Positions 1-7,269 of a stretch of DNA of 64,000 nt are shown in pieces. The DNA lies in the NCBI GenBank assembly GCA_009840165.1, contig VXOG01000028.1, positions 29,937-93,936 on the forward strand, given 5' to 3'. Made by a program: the position numbers and the translations under genes. The first letter of the stretch is position 1; each line of letters starts with the position of its first letter. Under the pieces are notes generated by a model. That model saw only the letters and a list, made by a program, of their open reading frames with translations. It ran no database searches and had not been told where the DNA came from. Origin of the DNA: Chloroflexota bacterium. GTDB taxonomy: Bacteria > Chloroflexota > Dehalococcoidia > Lucifugimonadales > UBA3495.

Positions 1-120
1 AACACCCTCATCATCCCCTCCCGCCCGGGGGCGGGGCTGGTGGTGCCTGCAGCTGGGCTGCCCCCCCCTGGGGGGCGCCCCCCCCCCCTGGGGCCCCCGC
101 CCCCCCCCCCCCCGACTCTG
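1..120. other. low-complexity G/C homopolymer stretch at window edge
   Basis: The first 120 bases are dominated by runs of C and G (one C run of about 14). No coding frame or hairpin with biological sense is visible. It looks like a contig-edge or assembly artefact, or a degenerate low-complexity tract. Confidence 0.6.
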
Positions 121-140
121 ATACTCTACCACCAATCGTA

Positions 141-162
141 AGGGCGGATAATCATCCGCCCT
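141..162. repeat. dispersed hairpin repeat, AATC loop
   Basis: A perfect 9-bp inverted repeat, AGGGCGGAT - AATC - ATCCGCCCT. It belongs to the same family as the hairpin at 63460-63483, which has the same AATC loop. It lies just beyond the 3' end of the minus-strand thiamine-diphosphate enzyme gene and may act as a transcription barrier. Confidence 0.6.
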
Positions 163-215
163 CATCAAACCCAATATCCTTTCGATCCTGTGCATCCATG
201 CAAAACCACGACCCC

Positions 216-1934
216 CTACGTCTCCCCCGCCGTTCGCAAATCCGCCCGCCAGTCGTCCGGACTCGGCCCCCGGTCGATCAGCACGTCCACCACCGCCGGT
301 AGGCCCGACGCCTGCGCATCCCGCAGCGCTCCGGCGAGGTCGCGGGAGTCCGCCACCTGCACGCCGAAGCACCCGAACCCCCTCGCCACCGCCGCGTTGT
401 CCGTCTCCGCGAACTCCGACGCGATGTACTGCCCCGGAGCCTGGTGGTGTCGCACCATTCCCAGCGCGCCGTCGTTGAACACCACGCAGATGATTGGCAG
501 GTCGTACTGCATCGCCGTCGATAGCGCGTTCACCGTCATCATGTACCCGCCGTCACCCGTTACGCACACCACAGGCCGCCCGGGATACGCCACCTGCAAT
601 CCCACCGACGCCGGCAGTCCCCAGCCCATGCCGGCCGTCCCGCCGGGACAGAAGAACGTGTGCGCCTGCTGCGACTGGAACAGGTGCGCCATCCACGTCC
701 GGTTGTTCCCCGCGTCCAGCGCATAGACCGTGTCCGCCGGCATCGTCTCCTGCAACACCCGCACCACCCGCTGCGGCAGTACCGGCGACGAGTCGGTGTG
801 CAGCCCCGCGTCCTCGTAGAACCCGGCCTCCGCCTTCCGACCCGACAGCGCGCCGGCCCACTCGCTCCGCTGACCCGACGTGCTCGCCGACGCATCCGCC
901 GATGCCTCCACCAGCTGCCCCAGGATGCTTCCGGCGTCGCCGATCAGCCCTAACTCCACCGGGAACGTCCAGCCCGCGTTCCGGTCGTCGATGTCAATCT
1001 GGATGATCCGCTGGCCCTTGGGGTTGAACACCGTCGGCCGCTCCCGCACTGTGTCCTGCGGGCTCAGCTTGGCCCCCACCACGATCACCGTGTCCGCGTC
1101 CCCCACCGCCTGATTCGCCGCCGCTTGCCCGTAGATGCCTACCATCCCGACCGACTGCGGATGCGTCTCGGCAATCGCCGACTTCCCCTTGTAGCTGGTG
1201 GCCACCGGCGCGTTCCACTGCTCGGCCAACTGCTGCAGCAGCCCGTGCGCCCGCGCCATGTGTACCCCGTTGCCCGCCACGATCACCGGACGCCGCGACT
1301 GCGACAGTATCTCCACCGCCCGCTCGATGTCCGCCGGCGCCGCCTGCGGCTTGGCCGTGTTCAGGTAGCCTGCCGTGTCGTGGATGAACGGCGGCGTCTC
1401 CATGTCAACCTCGCCGCCAATGGACGCCGACCGCATCAGCAGGCACGTCGGCCCCGGCCGGCCGCTGGTCGCGTGCTTGATCGCCAGCTGCGCCCCCAGC
1501 GCCGCCTCCTTGGGCGACGTCGCCAGCGTCGTGTACTTGGTCATCGACCGGAAGATGTTGTGCAGGTCGATGCTCCCGTACTCGCCGGCCCCCGACTGGT
1601 TCGCCGGATGCTGGCCCACGCCGCCGTCCGACGTATCCGTGAGCACCACCATCGGACTGGACGACAGCATCGCCTCCATGATCCCGAAAGAGGCGTTCGA
1701 CCCCATGAACAGCCCCTGCCCCATGATCACCGCCGGCTTCCCCGTCGCCCGCGCGTACGCGTCGGCCATAATCGCCGCCGTCTGTTCATGCCGCGCCAGG
1801 TACGTGTTGATCTCCGGCTCCTTCCCCACCAAATTCGCGAAAATCTGTCCCGTCCCGCCGCCCGGAATCCCGAACACGGCGTCAATCCCCGCCTCCCCCA
1901 AAAACTGCACAATCAACTCATGAGCCTGCGGCAT
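216..1934 (-). CDS. thiamine-diphosphate-dependent enzyme, acetolactate synthase / benzoylformate decarboxylase type
   Basis: A 572-residue protein with the three-domain layout of the acetolactate synthase-like family. The N-terminal pyrimidine-binding domain has the catalytic-glutamate segment RHEQTAAIMADAYARATG near residue 50. A central domain follows (about 190-330). The C-terminal diphosphate domain carries the ThDP motif starting GDGGYMM and ending VVFND near residue 480. The fold and cofactor are secure. The substrate is not: these motifs are shared by acetolactate synthases, 2-oxoacid decarboxylases and sulfoacetaldehyde or oxalyl-CoA enzymes. No regulatory subunit (ilvN) is adjacent, so a catabolic decarboxylase or lyase is more likely than branched-chain amino acid synthesis (inference). 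It stands alone on the minus strand. Confidence 0.85.
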   Translation of the reverse strand: MPQAHELIVQFLGEAGIDAVFGIPGGGTGQIFANLVGKEPEINTYLARHEQTAAIMADAYARATGKPAVIMGQGLFMGSNASFGIMEAMLSSSPMVVLTDTSDGGVGQHPANQSGAGEYGSIDLHNIFRSMTKYTTLATSPKEAALGAQLAIKHATSGRPGPTCLLMRSASIGGEVDMETPPFIHDTAGYLNTAKPQAAPADIERAVEILSQSRRPVIVAGNGVHMARAHGLLQQLAEQWNAPVATSYKGKSAIAETHPQSVGMVGIYGQAAANQAVGDADTVIVVGAKLSPQDTVRERPTVFNPKGQRIIQIDIDDRNAGWTFPVELGLIGDAGSILGQLVEASADASASTSGQRSEWAGALSGRKAEAGFYEDAGLHTDSSPVLPQRVVRVLQETMPADTVYALDAGNNRTWMAHLFQSQQAHTFFCPGGTAGMGWGLPASVGLQVAYPGRPVVCVTGDGGYMMTVNALSTAMQYDLPIICVVFNDGALGMVRHHQAPGQYIASEFAETDNAAVARGFGCFGVQVADSRDLAGALRDAQASGLPAVVDVLIDRGPSPDDWRADLRTAGET

Positions 1935-2239
1935 AATAGTTTCTCCTATATGTCATTGCGAGGCGCAAAGCGCCGTGGCAATCTCGTAAAGTAACCCGCC
2001 ATTGCGAACCCGATCTGTCATTGCGAGCGAAGCGCGGCAATCCCGTCGCAAATCCCCTCTCCCCTTGCGGGAGAGGGTCAGGGTGAGGGGTAAAACTCCC
2101 CGCGTAAGTAGCCGCGATAATACCCACACCCCCGCCAACAATCAACCAACCTCCGCCCGCTCATCCTGAGCCTGTCGGAGTATGCGCCCGCGCCCACCGA
2201 CAAAGTGACACAATCCCGGTTTACGACCTCGGACGACTG
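1935..2239. repeat. intergenic region with two dispersed repeat types
   Basis: This 305-bp region has no credible gene. It carries two or three copies of a CATTGCGAGGCGCAAAGCGCC-like repeat (about 1953-2047), an inverted CCTCTCCCCTTGCGGGAGAGG hairpin followed by GTCAGGGTGAGGGG (2055-2092), and a TCATCCTGAGCCTGTCGGAG copy (about 2161-2180). The latter two types recur elsewhere in the window. The ORFs called here on the minus strand are shadows of these repeats. Confidence 0.7.
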
Positions 2240-3202
2240 ATGTACCATCACACCATGGAAGATCAGGTTGTCCCACACGTTGGCTTTGCCGTCCAACCGA
2301 ACGAAGCAGCGGCCGATACCTACCAGCCCCTGCTGGTTCAGGTACAACCCAACGGCAGCGGTGCCAACGGCGAAGGGCGGTTCTTTATCGCCTGCGAAGA
2401 CGCCCTTTCTTTCGCAGGGAAGATCCCCGATGAAAGCATCCAACTGGTCGTAACGTCGCCGCCCTACAACCTGGGCAAGTCCTACGAATCCAGAACGTCC
2501 ATTGACGAGTATCTGGCTGACCAAGCGCGCGTCATAGAGGAATGTGTTCGTGTGCTGCATCCCCGGGGTTCCATCTGCTGGCAGGTAGGCAACTACGTGA
2601 ACGACGGCGAGATCATCCCCCTCGATACCCTCTTTTATCCAGTCTTCAAAAACCTCGGTTTGCAGTTGCGAAATCGCATCGTCTGGCACTTCGGACACGG
2701 CTTGCACAGCTCCAAGCGATTGTCTGGTCGCTATGAAACGATCAACTGGTGGACCAAATCCGACAACTACGTCTGGAACCTCGACCCCATAAGGGTGCCG
2801 TCCAAGTACCCCAACAAGCGCCACTTCAAGGGCCCCAACGTCGGCAAACTCTCCGGCAACCCCAAGGGTAAAAACCCCAGCGATGTTTGGGAGTTCCCCA
2901 ACGTCAAGCACAATCACCCCGAAAAAACCGTACACCCCTGCCAGTTCCCAGTCGAGTTGGTCGAGCGCCTCGTGCTGTCCATGACCAACCCCGGCGATGC
3001 GGTGTTCGACCCCTACATGGGAGTGGGTTCATCAGTGGTCGCCGCCCTCATGCACGAACGCATCGCCTACGGCTGCGATAACGTCCCGGAGTACGTTGAA
3101 CTGGCCGCCGACCGTATCCGATTGTGGCAGCAGGGCACGCTGCGGACCCGCCCCATGGGAAAGCCCATCTACAACCCGGCCAAACCCAACGGCGGCCACT
3201 GA
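2240..3202 (+). CDS. type II DNA methyltransferase (beta class, SPPY motif, probable N4-cytosine)
   Basis: A 320-residue SAM-dependent DNA methyltransferase. The catalytic motif IV TSPPYNLGKSY (about residues 70-80) precedes the SAM-binding motif I FDPYMGVGSS (about 253-262), which is the beta-class order. SPPY is typical of N4-cytosine methyltransferases. Its stop codon overlaps the start of a BglII-like endonuclease gene (TGATG), so the two form a translationally coupled restriction-modification pair in which this enzyme protects host DNA. The start could also be the second ATG at 2255, as neither has a strong Shine-Dalgarno. The recognition site cannot be read from sequence. The family of its partner suggests a GATC-centred site (inference). 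Confidence 0.9.
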   Translation: MYHHTMEDQVVPHVGFAVQPNEAAADTYQPLLVQVQPNGSGANGEGRFFIACEDALSFAGKIPDESIQLVVTSPPYNLGKSYESRTSIDEYLADQARVIEECVRVLHPRGSICWQVGNYVNDGEIIPLDTLFYPVFKNLGLQLRNRIVWHFGHGLHSSKRLSGRYETINWWTKSDNYVWNLDPIRVPSKYPNKRHFKGPNVGKLSGNPKGKNPSDVWEFPNVKHNHPEKTVHPCQFPVELVERLVLSMTNPGDAVFDPYMGVGSSVVAALMHERIAYGCDNVPEYVELAADRIRLWQQGTLRTRPMGKPIYNPAKPNGGH

Positions 3203-3813
3203 TGCAGATCAAAGCGTTGTACTCTCACCTGAACGGGCACGAATACCTCCTCGTTCACCGCAAGCATCTTTGGGACGAAGTGGAGCAGGTGATTGAAAAC
3301 GTTGATGCAGAAGCTTGTCGCACCAAGGTCTCAAGAGAGAGGACAATGCGCGGACGGCTCTTGTACTCGCCCGCGGACATGAACAACGCCTTCAAAACTG
3401 GGTTCCGGGGGAACGGCTGGAGTGAAAGCCGGAATACCTTTTGGGTAGCCTCCGATGAGAAACTGCTTCGTGGCATTTACAGCTTGCCCGAGCACGATCA
3501 AAAACGAGAGATCGAGCAGGCCGGCCACACGCCCATAATGTCTTACAACCAAACCGATTTCGTAAAAGACCGCGTAGCCGTCGAAGTTCAATTCGGCAAA
3601 TACGCCTTCGTCGCCCACGACCTCTTTGTAAAACACCTGAGTTTCTACGTATCCGAAATCATCGACGTGGGCATCGAAATCCTGCCCATGAAAGAACTGG
3701 AACGTGAGATGTCCTCCGGCGTCCCCTACTACGAGCGCGATCTGATGAACGTCGTCCGGCAGGGCCGGGGCGTCCCCGCAGTCCCATTGGTACTCGTCGG
3801 CGTCTCTCCGTGA
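3202..3813 (+). CDS. BglII-type restriction endonuclease
   Basis: 203 residues when started at the ATG overlapping the methyltransferase stop. The longer ORF-track start lies inside the upstream gene. The segment TDFVKDRVAVEVQFGKYAFV matches the BglII/BstYI family active site, whose known BglII residues are Asp84, Glu93 and Gln95. Here the same D-x8-E-x-Q spacing is kept, followed by the same F-x-x-Y-x-F pattern. The length is close to that of BglII (223 aa). The enzyme should cut unmethylated DNA as a metal-dependent nuclease. BglII cuts AGATCT and BstYI cuts RGATCY, and this one may recognise a related site (inference). No control (C) protein gene is visible beside it. Confidence 0.85.
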   Translation: MQIKALYSHLNGHEYLLVHRKHLWDEVEQVIENVDAEACRTKVSRERTMRGRLLYSPADMNNAFKTGFRGNGWSESRNTFWVASDEKLLRGIYSLPEHDQKREIEQAGHTPIMSYNQTDFVKDRVAVEVQFGKYAFVAHDLFVKHLSFYVSEIIDVGIEILPMKELEREMSSGVPYYERDLMNVVRQGRGVPAVPLVLVGVSP

Positions 3814-3935
3814 CAAGACTGCAACCTTAAAGCGCCGAACCCTCCGTCCACGGCGGAAAAACTTGCCCCAACTCTGCGCAGCCGGAATCTAATCGCCGTT
3901 CCCCCGCGTAACCGTCATTCCGGACTCACCTCCCG

Positions 3936-3982
3936 TCATTCCCGCTGCCCTCCCGTCATTCCCGCTTTCGCGGGAATCCAGT
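3936..3982. repeat. CGTCATTCCCGC-type dispersed hairpin repeat
   Basis: A CCGTCATTCCCGC partial copy is followed by a full TCCCGCTTTCGCGGGAATCCAG copy, in which CCCGC and GCGGG pair around TTTC. Related copies lie near 33363, 45840, 50468 and 54180. It follows the restriction-modification pair and may end its transcript. Confidence 0.7.
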
Positions 3983-4091
3983 AAATCCCCAAATAACGTC
4001 ACCCCGTACTTGATACGGGGCCGGTGAATCCTGATTCTGACACCCCCCTTGACACCGCCTAATCGAACTTATATCCTAATCTTGTCTAGGC

Positions 4092-4400
4092 AAACAGCTG
4101 TTCACATCCGATACCAGTAGAGGCAGGTTTTCCCTTCGATGGCCAACCCCGTCAGTTTCAAAATCGCAACCGATCCAGGTGGCAAGAGGCCGATATTGAC
4201 ATACCTGTTCACCGGCGGTGCCACACTGGGTCACCGGGACCCTTCGGACCCGGGTGCTAAGGTTTACGATCCGCTCTTCTTGAGCCGGCGAAAGTCCGCT
4301 TTCGGTGGATCGAAGGACCCCAGCGCACCAAACTGCCGTCGAAATAGTTGCGTGACCCCGGCCGTATGCTGACAACGAAGCGAAAACCCTGCCTCTCGCC
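4092..4400 (+). other. structured repeat element, copy A (unrecognised; candidate ncRNA or MITE)
   Basis: This 309-bp non-coding segment shares conserved blocks, in the same order, with the reverse complement of 19204-19473. The left block contains AAACAGCTGTT and a GAGGCAGG end, then AACCCCGTCAG, CAAAATCGCAACCGAT and CAGGTGGCAA. A middle block is CACTGGGTCACCGGGACC-n-TTCGGACCCG. The right block is GGCCGTATGCTGACAACGAAGC ending CCTGCCTCTCGCC. The ends pair (GAGGCAGG...CCTGCCTC), and inner parts pair too (GTCAG/CTGAC, CGCAAC/GTTGCG). The segments between blocks differ in sequence and length. No convincing ORF exists. It could be a structured RNA or a non-autonomous mobile element. I do not recognise the family. 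Confidence 0.65.
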
Positions 4401-4470
4401 CACCGCAAAAACCACCGACCGAACCCCCAGGAGATCGCCGACCGAAACACCACACCGACTAACCAACATG

Positions 4471-4500
4471 CGTAGGGGCGGGCGCCGAGCCCGCCCACTA
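4471..4500. repeat. GTAGGGGCGGGC-type dispersed hairpin
   Basis: GGGGCGGGC and GCCCGCCC arms surround GCCGA. It is one of a family of GC-rich intergenic hairpins in this window (near 9290, 19733, 24462, 33402 and 63460). It sits between structured element A and the orphan gene. Confidence 0.55.
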
Positions 4501-4580
4501 CCGCTCCAATCAATAATCCGGTTCATCCTGCGCATCCATGCTAGCTGTGCATCCATGTCAGTGATAAAGGAGCAATCGCC

Positions 4581-5180
4581 ATCGGTACTGTAGCCCTCCA
4601 CCGGAAACGCAGCCGCGACTTTCTCAACCTTGCCCAGGTCAGTCTCGCGTTCGGCAACGCTCCGGACGCTGCCGAGTACCTGCGCCGGTCCGGCAGCCAC
4701 GCCGCGACCGCCGCCTGTGTGCATTGGCATTTCCCCCATCGCTCCCGTTGGCAACTCGCCCGCGCCCTCCGGTCTGTCGTGATCGAACATGGCCTTTCCA
4801 AATCACACGTCGACACCCTCCAAACCGCCCACTCCGTAGGCCGCGATTGGCTCCGTTCCATCGAACAACCCGACGCCCTTCGACACCTCAATGTTCTCTA
4901 TCGTCGCCTCCGCCGCCTCGCCGATGACCTCGACCTCGCCATCGCCGCGGACCCAATCCCGCCTTCCCTCCAGAGCGTCTTCGCAGAAATCCAGAGCCAA
5001 CCCGCGCCATCCATTACCACCCTGGGTGAACTGCGCCGCATCACCGGCCGACCCCTCGACTCCAAATACGAGGACCACCCGCTGGACTGCCCCGACTGCT
5101 GCCGTATCAGCCGCGACCCAGCCGCCTCCGGCTCCGTTATCTTCAGCCTGTCCTGTCCTCCCTGCCTCAATCATTTCTAA
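4581..5180 (+). CDS. orphan hypothetical protein with C-terminal cysteine pairs; start not canonical
   Basis: The reading frame is open from 4545 to the TAA at 5178 and encodes a coherent basic protein. No ATG, GTG or TTG lies in frame before GTG 4719, yet a strong AAAGGAG (4566-4572) sits 8 nt before an ATC codon at 4581. I therefore place the probable start there (about 199 aa). The alternatives are a base error, a gene truncated at its 5' end, or a short product from 4719. The N-terminal half is helical-looking (AQVSLAFGNAPDAAEYLRRS) and the middle is Arg/Leu/Asp-rich. The C-terminus has CPDCC and CPPC, which could bind zinc. The family is not recognised and no function is claimed. Repeats flank it on both sides. 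Confidence 0.5.
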   Translation: MGTVALHRKRSRDFLNLAQVSLAFGNAPDAAEYLRRSGSHAATAACVHWHFPHRSRWQLARALRSVVIEHGLSKSHVDTLQTAHSVGRDWLRSIEQPDALRHLNVLYRRLRRLADDLDLAIAADPIPPSLQSVFAEIQSQPAPSITTLGELRRITGRPLDSKYEDHPLDCPDCCRISRDPAASGSVIFSLSCPPCLNHF

Positions 5181-5440
5181 AACCGCCTATGGTGAGCCTA
5201 AATCCGCTCATGGTGAGCTTGTCGAACCACCATCCTGATACCGCCAAATCAATATCCGGATCCGGTCGCATTGAGACACATTCCCCATCCAAATCCGAAA
5301 ACATCCGGCTCATCCTGTTTATCCTGTTCATCGATGTAAAAGCCGCATCCCGGTTGACCCCATACCCGCGCTGCCCTATCATCCCGGCAAACACGAAAAT
5401 CCCCTCTCCCTTGACGGGAGAGGGCTAGGGTGAGGGTGAC
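5181..5440. repeat. intergenic cluster of three dispersed repeat types
   Basis: Contains GGTGAGCTTGTCGAACCACC (about 5212), an ATCCTGTTTATCCTGTTCATCGATG stretch (about 5312), and the CCTCTCCCTTGACGGGAGAGG hairpin followed by GCTAGGGTGAGGG (about 5402-5438). There is no credible gene. The GTG at 5430 inside the last repeat extends the next ORF artificially. Confidence 0.65.
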
Positions 5441-5480
5441 CTCTCCCACCGCCGTACTCAGCACAAAGCGAGGTGCAACC

Positions 5481-7163
5481 ATGCGTGGAGCCGAAGCCGT
5501 CGTCAAAGCCCTTGAACAGGAAGGAATACGCTACATATCCGGATTCGCCGGCGGTGGCCTCAACCCCCTTTGGGGTCCCCTGCGGGCCTCCTCCATCCGG
5601 CCCTTCGCCGCCCGCCACGAACGCCTCGGCGTCGAGATCGCCGACGGCTATGCCCGCGCCACCGGCGAGGTCGGCGTCGCCATGACCGGCACCGGTCCCG
5701 GCGCCACCAACTGCCTCACCGGCATCGCCGGCTGCTACGCCGACAACGTACCCGTGCTGCTCCTCATGGGACAGCATCCCCTCCGCAACCTCGGCCAGGA
5801 GTGGCAGCAGGAGGTCTCCGCCAGCATCTTCGACGGTCTCTGCAAGTGGCGCGGCACCTTCACCCGCGTCCAGGACATCCCCCAGGTCATGCGCCGCGCC
5901 TTCACCGCCCTGCGCTCCGGGTCCCCCGGCCCGGTCGTCCTCGAAATGCCCCAGGACGTAATGACCGCCGAGGCCGATGACGCCGTATTGGCCTACACCC
6001 CGGTCGGCACCCCCGGCAAGTCCGGCCCCGCCGAGGACGAGGTGCAGCGTGCCGCCGACATGCTGGTCAACGCCAGCTTCCCCGTCCTCAACGCCGGCGG
6101 CGGCGCAATGTCCGCCAACGCCGCCGATGAGGTTTTGGAGCTCGCGGAAATGCTCTCCATGCCCGTCGCCTCCACCATCATGGCCAAGGGCATCATCCCC
6201 GAAAACCATCCCCTCTCCCTCGGCGGCGGCGTCTATCCCCGCAGCCGCTACGCCTCGGGCGCGGCGATCCAAATCAATCGCAAGGCCGATGTCGTCCTCG
6301 CCGTCGGCAACTCCTTCCGCCAGCCCAACGGCACCGACGGCCGCCCCATCCCCGAGGGCGTCAGCATCATCCACATCAACGCCGACCAGGCCGACCTCAA
6401 CAAGACCTACCAGGTCGACCTCCCCATGCTCGCCGACGCCAAGCTGGCCCTCCGCGCCATCATCAACGCCGTCCGCGCCCGCATCGGCCCCAACGGCGGC
6501 GGCATCAAGCAGGAAGTAGTGGACGAGATCCGCGCCTGCCACGAGAAATCTCATGCCGAATGGCTCCCCCGGTTTACTGACCAGGAGACTCCCACCAACG
6601 GTTACCGCGTCGTTCATGAACTCCAGCAGGTCATTGACCCGGAGCGCACCATAGCGCTGCACGACGCCGGCGGCAGCCGCGGCTACGTCGTCCCCTTCTG
6701 GATGACCACTCAGCCGCGCAACTTCGTCGCCATGGGTGGCATGGCCGCCATGGGTTGGTCCGTCGGCGCGGCAATTGGCACCAAGCTCGGCCGGCCCGAC
6801 CATCTCGTCGTCCACGTCCTCGGCGACGCCTCCTTCGGCATGACCGGCATGGACTTAGAGACCGCGGGACGGATGGGCCTGCCCATCCTCACCGTGGTCA
6901 TCAACAACGGCGGCACCGGCGGTGGCATGATGGGCATGGAAGACCCCAACGGCACGCCCCCCGAGGTGGCCGTCCTCGGCGGCAACTTCAGCGTCGTTGC
7001 CAACGGCCTCGGCTGCTACTCGGAGCGCGTCGAGGATCCCAACGACCTGCAATCCGCCTTCCGCCGCGCCATTCGCGCCACCGAGGAAGGCCAGTCCGCC
7101 ATGGTCGAAGTCATGATCCGCCCCCTCCCAACCCCCGAACTCCCCGACAACTGGTCTCTCTAA
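5481..7163 (+). CDS. thiamine-diphosphate-dependent enzyme, acetolactate synthase-like (second copy type)
   Basis: 560 residues from ATG 5481, which is preceded by a weak GAGGTG. The ORF-track GTG start lies inside a repeat. The family layout matches the enzyme at 216-1934. The catalytic-Glu segment is RHERLGVEIADGYARATG near residue 50. The C-terminal cofactor region begins GDASFGM and ends VVINNGG. The usual GDG is GDA here, which is tolerated in some family members. The N-terminus MRGAEAVVKALEQEGI is typical of acetolactate synthase large subunits, sulfoacetaldehyde acetyltransferases and oxalyl-CoA decarboxylases. The substrate is unknown and no small subunit is adjacent. The two ThDP genes are clearly different proteins, not recent duplicates. 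Confidence 0.85.
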   Translation: MRGAEAVVKALEQEGIRYISGFAGGGLNPLWGPLRASSIRPFAARHERLGVEIADGYARATGEVGVAMTGTGPGATNCLTGIAGCYADNVPVLLLMGQHPLRNLGQEWQQEVSASIFDGLCKWRGTFTRVQDIPQVMRRAFTALRSGSPGPVVLEMPQDVMTAEADDAVLAYTPVGTPGKSGPAEDEVQRAADMLVNASFPVLNAGGGAMSANAADEVLELAEMLSMPVASTIMAKGIIPENHPLSLGGGVYPRSRYASGAAIQINRKADVVLAVGNSFRQPNGTDGRPIPEGVSIIHINADQADLNKTYQVDLPMLADAKLALRAIINAVRARIGPNGGGIKQEVVDEIRACHEKSHAEWLPRFTDQETPTNGYRVVHELQQVIDPERTIALHDAGGSRGYVVPFWMTTQPRNFVAMGGMAAMGWSVGAAIGTKLGRPDHLVVHVLGDASFGMTGMDLETAGRMGLPILTVVINNGGTGGGMMGMEDPNGTPPEVAVLGGNFSVVANGLGCYSERVEDPNDLQSAFRRAIRATEEGQSAMVEVMIRPLPTPELPDNWSL

Positions 7164-7220
7164 CCGATCTCCGCTCATCCTGAGCCTGTCGAAGGGTGAA
7201 CCCGACGCAACCCCCCACGC

Positions 7221-7245
7221 AGGAGCGGGCCTTGTGCCCGCTCCT
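7221..7245. terminator. GC-rich hairpin, terminator-like
   Basis: A perfect 10-bp stem, AGGAGCGGGC - CTTGT - GCCCGCTCCT. It lies 57 bp after the stop of the ThDP enzyme gene. The T-tract is weak (CATCATT), so it is either a member of the dispersed hairpin family or a terminator. Confidence 0.5.
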
Positions 7246-7269
7246 CATCATTCCCACTGGCTCTAATAG

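Noticed and set aside
1-120. G/C homopolymer stretch as a G-quadruplex or replication element
   Set aside because: It is at the very edge of the window and has the look of a low-quality contig end. No flanking structure supports a function.
4076-4513. ORFs on both strands inside structured element A
   Set aside because: The matching element B does not preserve these frames, so they are not coding.
5379-6815. 478-aa minus-strand ORF rich in Gly/Ala/Asp
   Set aside because: Antisense shadow of the ThDP enzyme gene, and it also runs into a dispersed repeat.
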